In this document: one piece after another, positions 24,320-33,775 of the stretch
Numbering within the stretch: the stretch's first letter is position 1
How the letters are laid out: each line of letters begins with the position of its first letter
From: Weissella cibaria
Lineage (GTDB): Bacteria > Bacillota > Bacilli > Lactobacillales > Lactobacillaceae
Assembly: GCF_004521965.1 (NCBI RefSeq)
Contig: NZ_SDGK01000031.1
Span: 34,821-98,820, forward strand
Reading direction: 5' to 3'
DNA: 64,000 bases
The notes under the pieces: model-generated
The model's database searches: none
Seen by the model: the letters and a program-made list of their open reading frames with translations, nothing else
What the model was told of the DNA's origin: nothing
Translations under genes and position numbers: made by a program

Positions 24320-24892
24320 ATGGACTTAAAAGCAGAAATTATGGCTGATCCGCGGAATCAATCATTTACTGAGCGAGGACTTGAGCCAATTTACATGGTC
24401 GGGAAAGATGTCCGGATTTTAATCATTGGTCAAGCGCCAGGATTAAAGGTTGAACAGACGGGGGTATCGTTCAATGATAAGAGTGGCGACCGACTGCGAG
24501 AGTGGATGGGCATTGATCGTGACGTATTTTATGATTCGGGCCTAATTGGCGTTTTGCCAATGGATTTTTATTATCCAGGTAAAGCGAAAACGGGTGATTT
24601 GCCGCCACGTAAATTTGTGGCACAGGAATGGCATCAGCGGATCATGGCGACGATGCCGAATATTGACTTGATTTTGTTACTTGGCGGTTATTCGCAAAAG
24701 TATTATTTAGGTGTTAAGAGCAGTGAGACCTTAACGTCGATTGTGAAACGTTTTGCAGATTTTGGGCCTAAGTATTTTCCGTTGGCCCACCCATCCCCAC
24801 TGAACAACATTTGGCTGGCTAAGAATCCATGGTTTGAAGCTACAGTTGTGCCAGCACTTCAAAAAAAGGTGGCGATGATTCTGGCTAAATAA
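24320..24892 (+). CDS. Uracil-DNA glycosylase family protein
   Basis: 190 residues with the UDG-superfamily fold. The motif 1 region is ILIIGQAPGLKVEQTGVSFND (near residues 31-50) and motif 2 is LAHPSPLN near the C-terminus. The GQAPG start and LxHPSPL end are the marks of this superfamily. A GDRLREWMG segment between them is typical of the group close to family 4/5 proteins, but the four Cys ligands of iron-sulfur members are absent. It may excise uracil or another deaminated base; activity on DNA is inferred. GGAGGCGGGG precedes the ATG. It appears monocistronic. Confidence 0.82.
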   Translation: MDLKAEIMADPRNQSFTERGLEPIYMVGKDVRILIIGQAPGLKVEQTGVSFNDKSGDRLREWMGIDRDVFYDSGLIGVLPMDFYYPGKAKTGDLPPRKFVAQEWHQRIMATMPNIDLILLLGGYSQKYYLGVKSSETLTSIVKRFADFGPKYFPLAHPSPLNNIWLAKNPWFEATVVPALQKKVAMILAK

Positions 24893-25004
24893 GTTTGTGG
24901 AAACACTGTTTATTAGTAAGTATTCCTGTACACTCCTAAAAGTAGGACTAATTTAATGTCGGCTATGAACATGTCGACCTAGGATATGTAGGCAAGAGAA
25001 TCTT

Positions 25005-27509
25005 ATGAATATAAAGTGGACGGCAATGATTGGTGGGTTGCTATTTAGTAGTGTGTTAGGCGGCGTGACGATTACGTCAACGCCAACATACGCGACTAAT
25101 AATATTGCTATGGCAACTGATGCTGCCTCTGACTGGGTACCAAATGCAGCGCTGCGTCAAGCACTACAAAGTGCGTTGGGTGCCGGTGTACCACTGACTA
25201 AAAGCAATGTTGCCCAAATTCAGCAATTGAATTTGACTTATGACGGTATCACGGACTTAACTGGTTTGGAATACGCCACTAATCTCAGTATCATTGACTT
25301 AACGGAGAATGCGATTTCAGACATTAGCGCGTTGGCCAATCTACCTAAGTTGCAGGATGTTAGTTTGCGGATGAACAAAGCGACCGTCTTGCCTGATTTA
25401 ACGCCTTTAACAAGTACACCGATTAAAAGCTTGAACTTGGTTGCAGACGATTATGGGTTGGTTCCTGAAAAGTTAGCGGCACTTAATCAGATGACAACGT
25501 TAACATCACTTGAAATGCAGAATACGAAAGTAACCAGTGTGCCCGAACTAGGCAATTTGCAGCAACTGCGCGAATTAGGTTTGGCAGGTAACAAACTAAC
25601 AGATGTTAGTGCATTGGCACATTTGACAGAATTAACGTCATTAAAGGTTGGTTCGAATCAAATTACTGATTTTACATCGATTGCCAAACTAACGAATTTG
25701 ACCACGCTTGTAATTGGTAATAATCGTAGCAGCGATATCAGCATGTTAAGCGCTTTGACGAAGTTGCAGCAGGGAACGTTCTCGCAGATGGGCTTAACGG
25801 ATGCGATGATGCCAACATTTGCGGCGATGCCAGATTTGACGGAGTTATCAATTGATTTTAATGATCAAATTACAAGTTTGACCGCGTTGCAACAGTTAAC
25901 GAAATTGACGAGCTTGAACTTAAGCAAAGATCAAGTCGCCGATTTAACACCACTGCAGCATTTGACGTCGTTAACGAGTTTGAATTTCTCAAATGCGCAA
26001 GTGACCACGCTACAGCCAATCGCAGGATTAACGAATTTGGCTTATGTGAACTTGCTACGTAATCATGTACGGGATTTGACGCCTTTAGCTAATATGACAG
26101 GGTTAACCTATGTGAATGCTAAGCAACAGTCAATCACGTTGCCAGCGGCTGCGGTTAGTGCGGGGCAGATGGACGTCACCGTACCAGTCACTGCTAAAGC
26201 GATTGACGGCACGTCGGTCGCAATTACCCCACAAGCAGATACTAATGCAACGGTAACGGATGACCAAGTCACATTTACCGGGGTCACAGCTGGTACGACT
26301 GGTTATTTGGCGTGGGATAACGCAGCGGCAACGGGGAAGAGTCAGCGCTTCTCTGGTACGATTGCGCAATCGTTTGAGCAGGCAGTTGAGACAAACGCTC
26401 CAGAAACACAACGGATTGCAGTGAAACTAGCCGTACTGAAAGGTGACGGCAGTCAATTAACATCGGTTTCCAGTAACTATGTCCAACCAGATGCGATGTT
26501 CGAAGCTGATGGTACCGGTGGTGGCTGCCTGTATGTCAATGTTAGTGTGCCAAGTACTTATGGGGATGATAGTGTGACCTTTAAGGATGGTGAACGACTA
26601 TCGACGAAGACGGTTGGCGTGTCGACCTTAATGACGACAAAGTTTCATCTAACGCCAGCACAAGTTGCGAATCTATACTTTATGGAAAATATGCACGTGA
26701 ATATTGCTAGTATTGGATATAATCATCGTTATGATGTCGCCTTTAAGGTAACGGGTATTCCGGACAGCCAACCAACGGTGACATTACCCGGTTTGGTAGC
26801 AGCTAGCTCACGGGCGTCCCAGTCTAGCCAGGCTAGTTCACAGTCATCAAGTATGAGCCAAGCGGCGTCACATATGAAATCAAGCCAGGCATTGACGAGT
26901 GAGCAAGCTCAGCCGTCGCAGCAGTTTAGCAGCCAGGCTTCTCACGTACACCAAAGATCATCGATGACGACCCAGACGCGGGCTAAGCACTCTGCGGCAA
27001 CACAGAAAGTGGCTTCATCAGCAGAACGGTCAACGGTCGGTAAGCGGGGCATCCCATTGGTGGTTGCTAGTCAGGCAATGTCAGCTAGTGAGGTAGTTGA
27101 TACGACACCGGCAATAACGCAAACCTTGCCATCGGTAGTCGCATCACAAACCGTAGCACCAAATAGCGTCGCGATTAGTGTGCCAAGCATGGCGGGCAGC
27201 CAAGCGGTTAGTGTTGTGGCGGCGCCGTCAAGGACGCAACCAACACAAATTGCAGCAACGGCACCGACGAGTTCAGCGGTGCAACCAGTCCAGAGCGGTC
27301 AAGCAGTGCACGCAGCGCCACAAACCGCTTCGGTAGTTGACCAAGCGACTGGCCGTGCGACAACACGTCAGTCGGCGCAAGCAACGACTCGTACCAGGGC
27401 CGTGAACCAACCGGCAACCGCTACTAAAACGTGGTCAACGTTTGATACGCTTGCCAGCGTGATTGGTGGTCTGGCCGGATTAGGGCTTGCATGGGGCTTC
27501 TTAGTCTGA
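25005..27509 (+). CDS. Secreted leucine-rich-repeat (internalin-like) surface protein
   Basis: 834 residues. Signal peptide MNIKWTAMIGGLLFSSVLGG with cleavage likely near TYA-TNN. Residues about 70-385 hold about 14 internalin-type repeats of roughly 22 residues (LTxLTSLxLxxNQITDxTxLxxL), enough for a curved adhesion surface. A beta-sandwich-like domain follows (386-600). Then comes a 200-residue Ser/Gln/Ala/Thr-rich stalk from about residue 600. The protein ends in a hydrophobic stretch, VIGGLAGLGLAWGFLV. There is no LPxTG motif and no positive tail, so sortase anchoring is unlikely and the terminal helix may hold it in the membrane. Ribosome site is weak (AAGAGA). A role in attachment to host or plant surfaces is inferred. 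Confidence 0.85.
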   Translation: MNIKWTAMIGGLLFSSVLGGVTITSTPTYATNNIAMATDAASDWVPNAALRQALQSALGAGVPLTKSNVAQIQQLNLTYDGITDLTGLEYATNLSIIDLTENAISDISALANLPKLQDVSLRMNKATVLPDLTPLTSTPIKSLNLVADDYGLVPEKLAALNQMTTLTSLEMQNTKVTSVPELGNLQQLRELGLAGNKLTDVSALAHLTELTSLKVGSNQITDFTSIAKLTNLTTLVIGNNRSSDISMLSALTKLQQGTFSQMGLTDAMMPTFAAMPDLTELSIDFNDQITSLTALQQLTKLTSLNLSKDQVADLTPLQHLTSLTSLNFSNAQVTTLQPIAGLTNLAYVNLLRNHVRDLTPLANMTGLTYVNAKQQSITLPAAAVSAGQMDVTVPVTAKAIDGTSVAITPQADTNATVTDDQVTFTGVTAGTTGYLAWDNAAATGKSQRFSGTIAQSFEQAVETNAPETQRIAVKLAVLKGDGSQLTSVSSNYVQPDAMFEADGTGGGCLYVNVSVPSTYGDDSVTFKDGERLSTKTVGVSTLMTTKFHLTPAQVANLYFMENMHVNIASIGYNHRYDVAFKVTGIPDSQPTVTLPGLVAASSRASQSSQASSQSSSMSQAASHMKSSQALTSEQAQPSQQFSSQASHVHQRSSMTTQTRAKHSAATQKVASSAERSTVGKRGIPLVVASQAMSASEVVDTTPAITQTLPSVVASQTVAPNSVAISVPSMAGSQAVSVVAAPSRTQPTQIAATAPTSSAVQPVQSGQAVHAAPQTASVVDQATGRATTRQSAQATTRTRAVNQPATATKTWSTFDTLASVIGGLAGLGLAWGFLV

Positions 27510-27540
27510 TTCAAACTTTTATAAGTGAAAAGCGTGTGAG

Positions 27541-27589
27541 AAAAAGGCCGCCAATCATCTGATACATCAGGAGACTGGCGACCTTTTTT
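27541..27589. terminator. Bidirectional terminator between the LRR gene and the aldo/keto reductase gene
   Basis: AAAAAGGCCGCCAATC pairs with GACTGGCGACCTTTTTT with few mismatches, and it separates two convergent genes. Confidence 0.8.
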
Positions 27590-27590
27590 A

Positions 27591-28433
27591 CTATTCAAAT
27601 TCTTCGTACTCGTTAGGATCCTGACCGTCAATCCGGCCATCGGCACGATTTAGCTGGTTAATCGTGTCAATTTCTTCAGCGGTCAGATTGAAATCAAAGG
27701 TTGCGGCATTATCGCGTTGGTGAATTGGGTTGGTCGAACGCAAGATTGGGACAATCCCGCGGTCGATATGCCAGCGAGTGATAATTTGACTCGGTGTCTT
27801 GCCATACTTGTCAGCAATTGCTTGAACGACTGGTTCGCGCATGGCGCCACCACCACGGCCAAGCGGACTCCAAGCTTCAATCGTGATACCACGATCAATA
27901 TTTGCTTGAACGTTATCCGTTTGAACCCAGTAAGGATGAATTTCAATTTGGTTCACGGCAGGCTTGACGCCGGTTGCATCAATAATGCGGTCCAAGTGTT
28001 CCGGTTCAAAGTTTGAAACACCAATTGAACGAATCAAACCAAGCTTTTGGGCTGTAACCAACGCGTGCCAAGCTTCGACGTATTTATCACGCTTTGGGAG
28101 TGGCCAGTGAATAATGAACAGGTCGAAGTAGTCCAAGCCCATGCGAGCCAATGATTCTTGAATGGACATCAAAGCATCATCGTAGCCGTGATATTTACCG
28201 GGCAACTTTGATGTGATGAATAATTCACTGCGAGGCACGCCAGACTGTCGAGTGGCTTCGCCAACAATGCCTTCATTGTCGTAGTTTGTTGCAGAATCGA
28301 TTAAACGGTAACCGCTTTTAATGGCTGCCAGAATTTGTTGACGACCAGCGCCACCACGTATCTGGTACGTTCCTAATCCCATAACAGGGAGTGGATGTCC
28401 GTCATTTAAAGTTAGTGTTGGAATATTAACCAT
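27591..28433 (-). CDS. Aldo/keto reductase (2,5-diketo-gluconate reductase-like)
   Basis: NADPH-dependent reductase of aldehydes and ketones, a TIM barrel of 280 residues. The catalytic tetrad is visible: Asp and Tyr in RLIDSATNYDNE, Lys in FITSKLPG and His in DLFIIHWPLP. The cofactor-binding signatures GVSNFEPEHLDRI and PILRSTNPIHQRDN are present. An upstream in-frame ATG exists at 28526, but the ATG at 28433 has GGGAGG upstream and gives the normal MVNIPTLTLNDG start. It shares a divergent region with a broken alpha-glucosidase and a cre site. The physiological substrate is unknown. Confidence 0.92.
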   Translation of the reverse strand: MVNIPTLTLNDGHPLPVMGLGTYQIRGGAGRQQILAAIKSGYRLIDSATNYDNEGIVGEATRQSGVPRSELFITSKLPGKYHGYDDALMSIQESLARMGLDYFDLFIIHWPLPKRDKYVEAWHALVTAQKLGLIRSIGVSNFEPEHLDRIIDATGVKPAVNQIEIHPYWVQTDNVQANIDRGITIEAWSPLGRGGGAMREPVVQAIADKYGKTPSQIITRWHIDRGIVPILRSTNPIHQRDNAATFDFNLTAEEIDTINQLNRADGRIDGQDPNEYEEFE

Positions 28434-28489
28434 TTGATGTAACCTCCCTTTCATCTGATAACCATACTTTCTCACTAAAAAGCAATTTA

Positions 28490-28503
28490 TGCAAACGCTC
28501 TCA
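28490..28503 (+). promoter_or_regulatory. cre site in the divergent AKR/alpha-glucosidase region
   Basis: TGCAAACGCTCTCA matches the CcpA consensus TGNAANCGNNNNCA at every defined base. It lies 57 bp upstream of the aldo/keto reductase start and 85 bp upstream of the glucosidase start, so CcpA could control either. Confidence 0.7.
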
Positions 28504-28587
28504 TTGCCAAGAGCGATTATTTGCACAACTAGGAAGTCATTCGGTATATTGGTGGTAAGTGCGCACAGTTAAGAGGAGGGCACAGCA

Positions 28588-30244
28588 ATGGCGCAACGAC
28601 ACTGGTGGCAAGACGAAGTGGTCTATCAAATTTATCCCCGTTCCTTTCAAGATAGTAATCATGATGGCATTGGTGATATTCAGGGCGTGATTAGCCAACT
28701 GGACTATATCCAATCATTAGGAATTACAACAATTTGGCTATCACCGGTCTATAAGCCCCCCATGGTTGATATGGGGTATGACATTTCAGATTATCAAGAT
28801 ATCAACCCACAGTTTGGATCACTGACTGATTTCAAGGAACTGCTAATGGCAGCTAACGAACGTCAAATTAAAATTGTGATAGATTTAGTGGTCAATCATA
28901 CATCGAATCAACATGCCTGGTTCAAACAAGCGTTAGCGGATCCAGCAAGTCCATATCGTGAGTTTTACATTTTTAAGACCGCAACAGATGGTACGGGACC
29001 GAATAATTGGCACAGTATTTTTGGCGGCTCAACATGGACGCCAGTACCGAATGAGCCATGAACTTATTATTTTCATACCTTTGCGTCGGAACAACCGGAT
29101 TTGAATTGACAAAATCCAGCACTACGCCGGGCAATCTATGACATGGTTAACTGGTGGTTAGACCTAGGTGTCGTCGTCTTTTGCATTGATGCGATTACGC
29201 ATTAAAAAAAGGATTTAGATTGGGCGAGTTTACCGGTTGACGGTAGCGATGGGTTGGTTTCAGTAACAAATAAAGGGCAAAACCGGCCGGGAATTGAACG
29301 GTTCCTAAGTGCGTTGAAAGCGGAAACGTTTGCTAAATATGATGCCGTAACAATTGGTGAAGCATATGGCGTACCCCAACAGGACTTGCATCAGTACATT
29401 GGACCGGATGGTTATTTTTTAATGATTTTCGATTTTTTGTACATGAATATTGAAGTTGAAAATATTGATGAATGGTACCGCGATCGGTCGGCATGTACTA
29501 CTAGTGATTTACTCGTTGAATCACAACAGCAAGTGCAAGTGATTGAAGGGTATTTGGGTAACGTGTTGGAAAACCACAATCAGCCACGCTTTTTATCATA
29601 ACTAGTGCCGAATGTGGCTTATCAAACAGCGGTCACAGCAAAAAAACTTAGCGACGATGTATTATTTTCTGCCTGGGGTGCCGTTTATTTACCAGGGGCA
29701 AGAACTGGGGATGAAAAATTTTGAGCGCCGGCATATTTCGAAATTCAATGATGTCTCATCGTTGAATGACTATTAAATGACACTACGTGACGGCTTCTCA
29801 GAGGCCGAAGCACTGCAATGGTTAAATGCGAAGTCACGGGATAATGCCCGCACGCCACTGCAATGGACTGGTGAAACGTTTGGTGGCTTTTCAGAAGTGG
29901 AACCATGGTTTCCAATGGGGAAACATCGGGCTGATATTAATGTTGCAACTGAAGAACAAGACCCGGCATCGGTCTTGAACTATTACCGTCGTCAGCCACA
30001 ATGGCATGATGTGATTATTGATGGCACTTTTCATCCATTAACACGCCTGCCGGCCGATGTCATCGCGTACCAACGTCGCTTGGGTAACCGTCTGATTACC
30101 GTGTTGGTCAATTTAAGTGTGCAATCATCACGATTTAGTCTGATTCAGGTTGGTGAGGTGCTGACGCAATTGGGTGAAGTTACGATGAGTGGGCACCGCA
30201 TTACGATGGCGCCATATACGGCTGTGGTAATGGGGATTTCTTAG
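28588..30244 (+). pseudogene. Broken GH13 alpha-glucosidase (oligo-1,6-glucosidase type)
   Basis: The sequence encodes an almost full-length GH13 protein (about 550 codons), with region I DLVVNHTSN, catalytic Asp in IDAITH, catalytic Glu in TIGEAYG and region IV NHNQPRF. In one frame there are stops at 29059 (TGA), 29107 (TGA, Trp of LNWQNP), 29203 (TAA) and 29599 (TAA). At the A-run near 29640 the frame shifts by one and then meets a TAA at 29774. The invariant Arg two residues before the catalytic Asp is now Cys (FCID), and NHDQP has become NHNQP. It is clearly non-functional but recently lost, since most codons remain readable. It would have hydrolysed isomalto-oligosaccharides or sucrose-like substrates. 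Confidence 0.9.
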
Positions 30245-30299
30245 TCCACTTATTGGTATACTAATGAACAGACACGAACGAATGGGGGATTTCATTACA

Positions 30300-31469
30300 A
30301 TGATTGCGTTGACTGATAATTTTGCGGTAACGCCAGATGATTTGTTGCGACAACATCTGCTGATTTTAGGAGCGACTGGTAGTGGTAAGTCGACGAGTGC
30401 GGTGACAATTTTGCATGACTTGATGATGCAAAACCAAACGACGATTATTATCGATCCAACAGGCGAGTATACGAAGTTGCCACACGCCGTCGTTGCAAAA
30501 TTAGGCTACAACGCTTTTATTGATTATGAACAACTAACGGGTGCAGAAATCGCGCAAATTTTCGGCGTCACGGAGGCGGTGGCGACAGAGAAAATGGTTG
30601 ATGCGTGGCAAAGTTTGAAAATTCAAAAGAATGTCGTCCGTCAGTCAGGGGTCTATCAAAAGCTTAACCGTCCTTGGTCAACGTTTGAGGCGGATGCCCA
30701 GCGATTGTATGACTATCCACAGCCGGCCGATATGCATTTGCTGCCAGAGCAGTTGCAGCAAGAATTTGCTGTACCCACAGATAATTTTGATTTGATTGGT
30801 CAGAGGGTTGATCAGGCAGGCCTTCGGACGCTTTTGCCACTAATTCGTCGCATTAAAAGTCAAACAAGTCAACCGGACTTTCAGCAGCTATTTAATTTAC
30901 CAAGTCGTAAGAAAATTTCGATGGTGGGTATGAGAACTGATGTCATGTATTTGATGCGGTTGTTTAGTAGTCAGCGGAGCGAACAAAAAATGCTGGTCAT
31001 TGATTTGTCAGAATTAGCGGATAATTTAGGTTTAGGTAAGGTTGTTGTGTCACTATTGATGACGGCGTTGCTACGTATCAAGCAAACAGGCACACAACAG
31101 TTGTCAGTAACGGTGTTGATTGACGAAGCACACCGTTATTTGTTGCAACAACCTGGTGTAGTGGACGGCATTTTACGTGTTGCACGTGAAGGACGTAAAG
31201 CGGGCTTGTATCTAATGCTGACGACACAAAGTCCGCTTGATTTGCCGGCTGGGTTGTTGGGACAATTTGGTAATTATTTGATTCACCGTTTAAATACGGC
31301 AACAGAATTGGCGCAATTGCCAGCGCTTGCACCACTGGGACAACGCATTGCAGTACAGCAAGTTGGTGAAGCCATCTTGGCAGGTAATCAATTTGTGCCA
31401 CCACGTGAGCTACAGATACGACAGGTTGCAGCAATGCAACATCGGACTGCATCGCCCAAATTTTTTTAG
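30300..31469 (+). CDS. HerA/DUF87-family hexameric ATPase
   Basis: Predicted DNA-translocating ATPase of the HerA/FtsK superfamily, 389 residues. Walker A is LGATGSGKST (residues 22-31), Walker B is TVLIDEAHRYL (near residue 275), and later motifs LYLMLTTQSP and GEAILAGNQFVPP fit the DUF87 group. A TATACT box at 30257-30262 immediately precedes an upstream in-frame ATG (30264), so that codon is probably not transcribed. The ATG at 30300 after GGGGGA is preferred. Bacterial HerA relatives work with NurA or SIR2 nucleases in repair or defence, but no partner is adjacent; the next gene encodes a PAP2 phosphatase. Role unknown. Confidence 0.8.
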   Translation: MIALTDNFAVTPDDLLRQHLLILGATGSGKSTSAVTILHDLMMQNQTTIIIDPTGEYTKLPHAVVAKLGYNAFIDYEQLTGAEIAQIFGVTEAVATEKMVDAWQSLKIQKNVVRQSGVYQKLNRPWSTFEADAQRLYDYPQPADMHLLPEQLQQEFAVPTDNFDLIGQRVDQAGLRTLLPLIRRIKSQTSQPDFQQLFNLPSRKKISMVGMRTDVMYLMRLFSSQRSEQKMLVIDLSELADNLGLGKVVVSLLMTALLRIKQTGTQQLSVTVLIDEAHRYLLQQPGVVDGILRVAREGRKAGLYLMLTTQSPLDLPAGLLGQFGNYLIHRLNTATELAQLPALAPLGQRIAVQQVGEAILAGNQFVPPRELQIRQVAAMQHRTASPKFF

Positions 31470-31483
31470 AGGATGTGGTCATT

Positions 31484-32104
31484 TTGAATAAACGATTAAC
31501 AATGCCAATTAGTGGCTTAGCGATACTGCTGTTTGGTTTTTTTGCGTGGGGCGTCATGCAACATGCAACATGGATTTCAGACATTGATCGCACGGGTATC
31601 GCTTGGATTCAAGGTGATTTCACACATGGCAAAACCGCCTTCTTAACCGGGGTTACGCTTTTGGCCCAGCCGGCGACGGGGGTTGCCCTGACGGCGCTGT
31701 TCGTTGTGTGGGCAGTTATCACTAAACACCTTCGTATGGGGGCGTTTGTAGGATTCAGTGTTGTTGCTGGGGCTGGCTTAATGTGGATTATTAAAAATAT
31801 TGTCCAACGGCCACGGCCGACAGCGAACCGATTGATTACCGAACATGGCTATTCATTTCCATCAGGCCATTCCATCAATGCCATGGCGTTTTATGGCGCT
31901 CTATTGGTATTGATTTGGCTATACGCTCGTAAACACTGGGTAAAGGGGATTGCAACAATCGTTTTGGTTGCGGTACTCATCTTAATCCCAATTAGTCGGG
32001 TGTACTTGGGTGTGCACTATCCAAGTGATGTGCTAGCCGGCTTACTGCTTGGACTAGCAACGATGTTATCAGCAGCGACGATTATTCTGCCTAAGAAAGC
32101 TTAA
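31484..32104 (+). CDS. PAP2-family membrane phosphatase
   Basis: About 206 residues with five to six membrane helices. The three lipid-phosphatase motifs are complete: KNIVQRPRP (KxxxxxxRP), PSGHS and SRVYLGVHYPSD (SRxxxxxHxxxD). Family members dephosphorylate phosphatidic acid, phosphatidylglycerol phosphate or undecaprenyl pyrophosphate; the last is plausible in a Gram-positive but not proven. The start is uncertain: TTG at 31484 after GAGG is chosen, GTG at 31475 is possible. It follows the HerA-like gene after about 15 bp, so the two are probably co-transcribed. Confidence 0.88.
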   Translation: MNKRLTMPISGLAILLFGFFAWGVMQHATWISDIDRTGIAWIQGDFTHGKTAFLTGVTLLAQPATGVALTALFVVWAVITKHLRMGAFVGFSVVAGAGLMWIIKNIVQRPRPTANRLITEHGYSFPSGHSINAMAFYGALLVLIWLYARKHWVKGIATIVLVAVLILIPISRVYLGVHYPSDVLAGLLLGLATMLSAATIILPKKA

Positions 32105-32107
32105 TTG

Positions 32108-32154
32108 AAAACGGTCACACCGCACAATTCATTGTGTCAGGTGTGACCGTTTTT
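32108..32154. terminator. Bidirectional terminator after the PAP2 gene
   Basis: AAAACGGTCACAC pairs with GTGTGACCGTTTT, with an inner CGCACAA/TTGTG extension. It lies between convergent genes. Confidence 0.85.
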
Positions 32155-32156
32155 AA

Positions 32157-32450
32157 TTAAGCTTCTGTTTTTGGTTCAGGAACAAACGTATCTAGGGATG
32201 ACCAGAATGCAACCAGCGAGAAGACGACGATAAAGTGCCACAAGACAGTTGGCCAGGCATTACCGTAAATGTTTGTGTATGTATTGATTAAGTGTTGCAT
32301 CGTAATCAAAGCCACGATTTCCTCGACCGCAATAATCAAAGCAGTCAATGCAATCGCTGCGGCCAGTACCGCGCCGGCAAGCAGGATAAATGAAGCAACG
32401 TGTTGCGCAATCCAAGTGATTGACCAGGCTTTAGCTGCCTTATGATTCAT
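32157..32450 (-). CDS. Small membrane protein of unknown function
   Basis: 97 residues with a hydrophobic core of two to three helices (FILLAGAVLAAAIALTALIIAVEE, residues 21-44, and PTVLWHFIVVFSLVAFW, residues 67-83) and an acidic C-terminus. GGAGG lies upstream of the ATG. No family is recognised. It is convergent to the PAP2 gene and divergent from the broken MFS gene. Confidence 0.6.
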   Translation of the reverse strand: MNHKAAKAWSITWIAQHVASFILLAGAVLAAAIALTALIIAVEEIVALITMQHLINTYTNIYGNAWPTVLWHFIVVFSLVAFWSSLDTFVPEPKTEA

Positions 32451-32566
32451 GAATAGCGACCTCCAAGTGAATGATAACTAGTCCCCATTATACGTTAATT
32501 TAGTGTTGTTGTGGGTATGGGTTTGAGGAAAACTAGGGATATTGAAATAATAGGGGTGAGTGATGT

Positions 32567-33659
32567 ATGGCGAAAACAGGTCAAACGGTTAGTCCGCAGA
32601 TTATTTGGGCGATTGTGGGGATTGGTATTTTAGCGTTTACGGGTATTTTAACAGATACATCCATGAACGCAACCTTTCCGGATTTGATGAAGCGATTTAA
32701 TATTTCAGTGTGGTGAAGTGGCTGACTACGGCCTATTTGCTAATAGTATCATTGGTGATGACCACCTCAGCGTTTTTAAAAGCAAAATTCAATCCACGAC
32801 AAATTTTTATCATCGCGATTGTGGCATTCTTGATTGGGGATATCATGGTGATTGTGTTGCATTCCTTCGCATTGCTGTTAGTTGGCCGTGTGATTCAAGG
32901 AATTGGAACAGGTGTCATCACATCATTGGTTTTTAATATTATCCTTGAAATGTTCCGATGGCACGTATTGGTAAGTATATGGGGTTTGGCACGATGATTT
33001 TATCGTTGGCCCCAGCCTTTGACCCAATTTTTGGTGGTGTCGTGGTCTATTACATAGTTTGGCGTGAAATTTTCTTATTGGTGTTACCAGTTGTGTTTGT
33101 CTCACTGATGGTGAATTTTGCCGTACCGACATTTGTCCAATTATCCTTGGGAGTGATAACGATGATTGCCGGATTTGCTTTGATGCCGGTATCTTTGGCA
33201 GGAGCGTTATCGAATCCAATTTATGGGCGTGCGTATGATGTGTATGGACCAAAGATGCCCCTGTTGGCAGGTAATGCAGTGTTTGTTGTGATTATGATGG
33301 GTTGATCGATGATGACGATGAATGGCATTGTCATCTCAATGACAATCTTTTACCTGTTGATGACGCTCAGCCGGACTTTAGCCTTTGGTACGTCGATGAC
33401 CGTTGGGCTAGCAGAGTTATCATTGGCTGAGCGCGCAGATGGTAATGCGATTTTTAACACAGCACAGCAGTTTTCTGGCGCTATCGGAACAACGGTGGCG
33501 TCATTGTTGATGAAGATGAATCCTGATAGTGTGGCCTTTGTTGCAATGCAAACGGCGCGTGGTGCCCAGCATGTCTTTTGGTTTATGGTGGCCTTGGGAG
33601 TGCTAAACTTTGTATGGTTTAACTGCTTTTTGAAGCATAATGCGCCTTATTCAGAATAA
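32567..33659 (+). pseudogene. Broken MFS drug transporter (DHA2/EmrB-type)
   Basis: Starts with MAKTGQTVSPQIIW and shows the MFS signature FNISVW..WLTTAYLL, then LVGRVIQGIGTGV. The frame changes near 32705 (in ISVxVVKWLT), again near 32955 where one C appears lost in the FPMARIG codons, and meets a TGA at 33303 in MMGWSMMTM. Compared with DHA2 proteins of about 470 residues, roughly 100 residues are missing near 33115, where VSLMVNF joins AVPTFVQLSLG. Four independent lesions show it is dead. It would have exported drugs or other amphiphilic compounds. Confidence 0.88.
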
Positions 33660-33684
33660 GTCAAGTTGAATTTAATTTAAGAAA

Positions 33685-33723
33685 GCAAGTGAGGTGTTAG
33701 GTTATAACTAACACCTCACTTGC
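33685..33723. repeat. 39-bp near-perfect palindrome upstream of uvrA
   Basis: Arms GCAAGTGAGGTGTTAG and CTAACACCTCACTTGC are perfect 16-mers around GTTATAA. It sits ten bases before a TATAAT box (33733-33738) that should serve uvrA, and just after the broken MFS gene. No T-run follows, so an operator or a degraded terminator are both possible. Confidence 0.6.
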
Positions 33724-33775
33724 GTTTAGGGGTATAATAGTACTAACTAAAAACACATGAAGGAGGCTGTCCGAA

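Noticed and set aside
25600..26120. Short repeats in the LRR gene as a CRISPR array
   Set aside because: The period is about 66 bp and in frame with leucine-rich repeats; there are no separate spacers and no cas genes.
26130..27646. Minus-strand open frames inside the LRR gene
   Set aside because: They lack ribosome sites and recognisable domains and are opposite a clearly coding frame with repeats and signal peptide.
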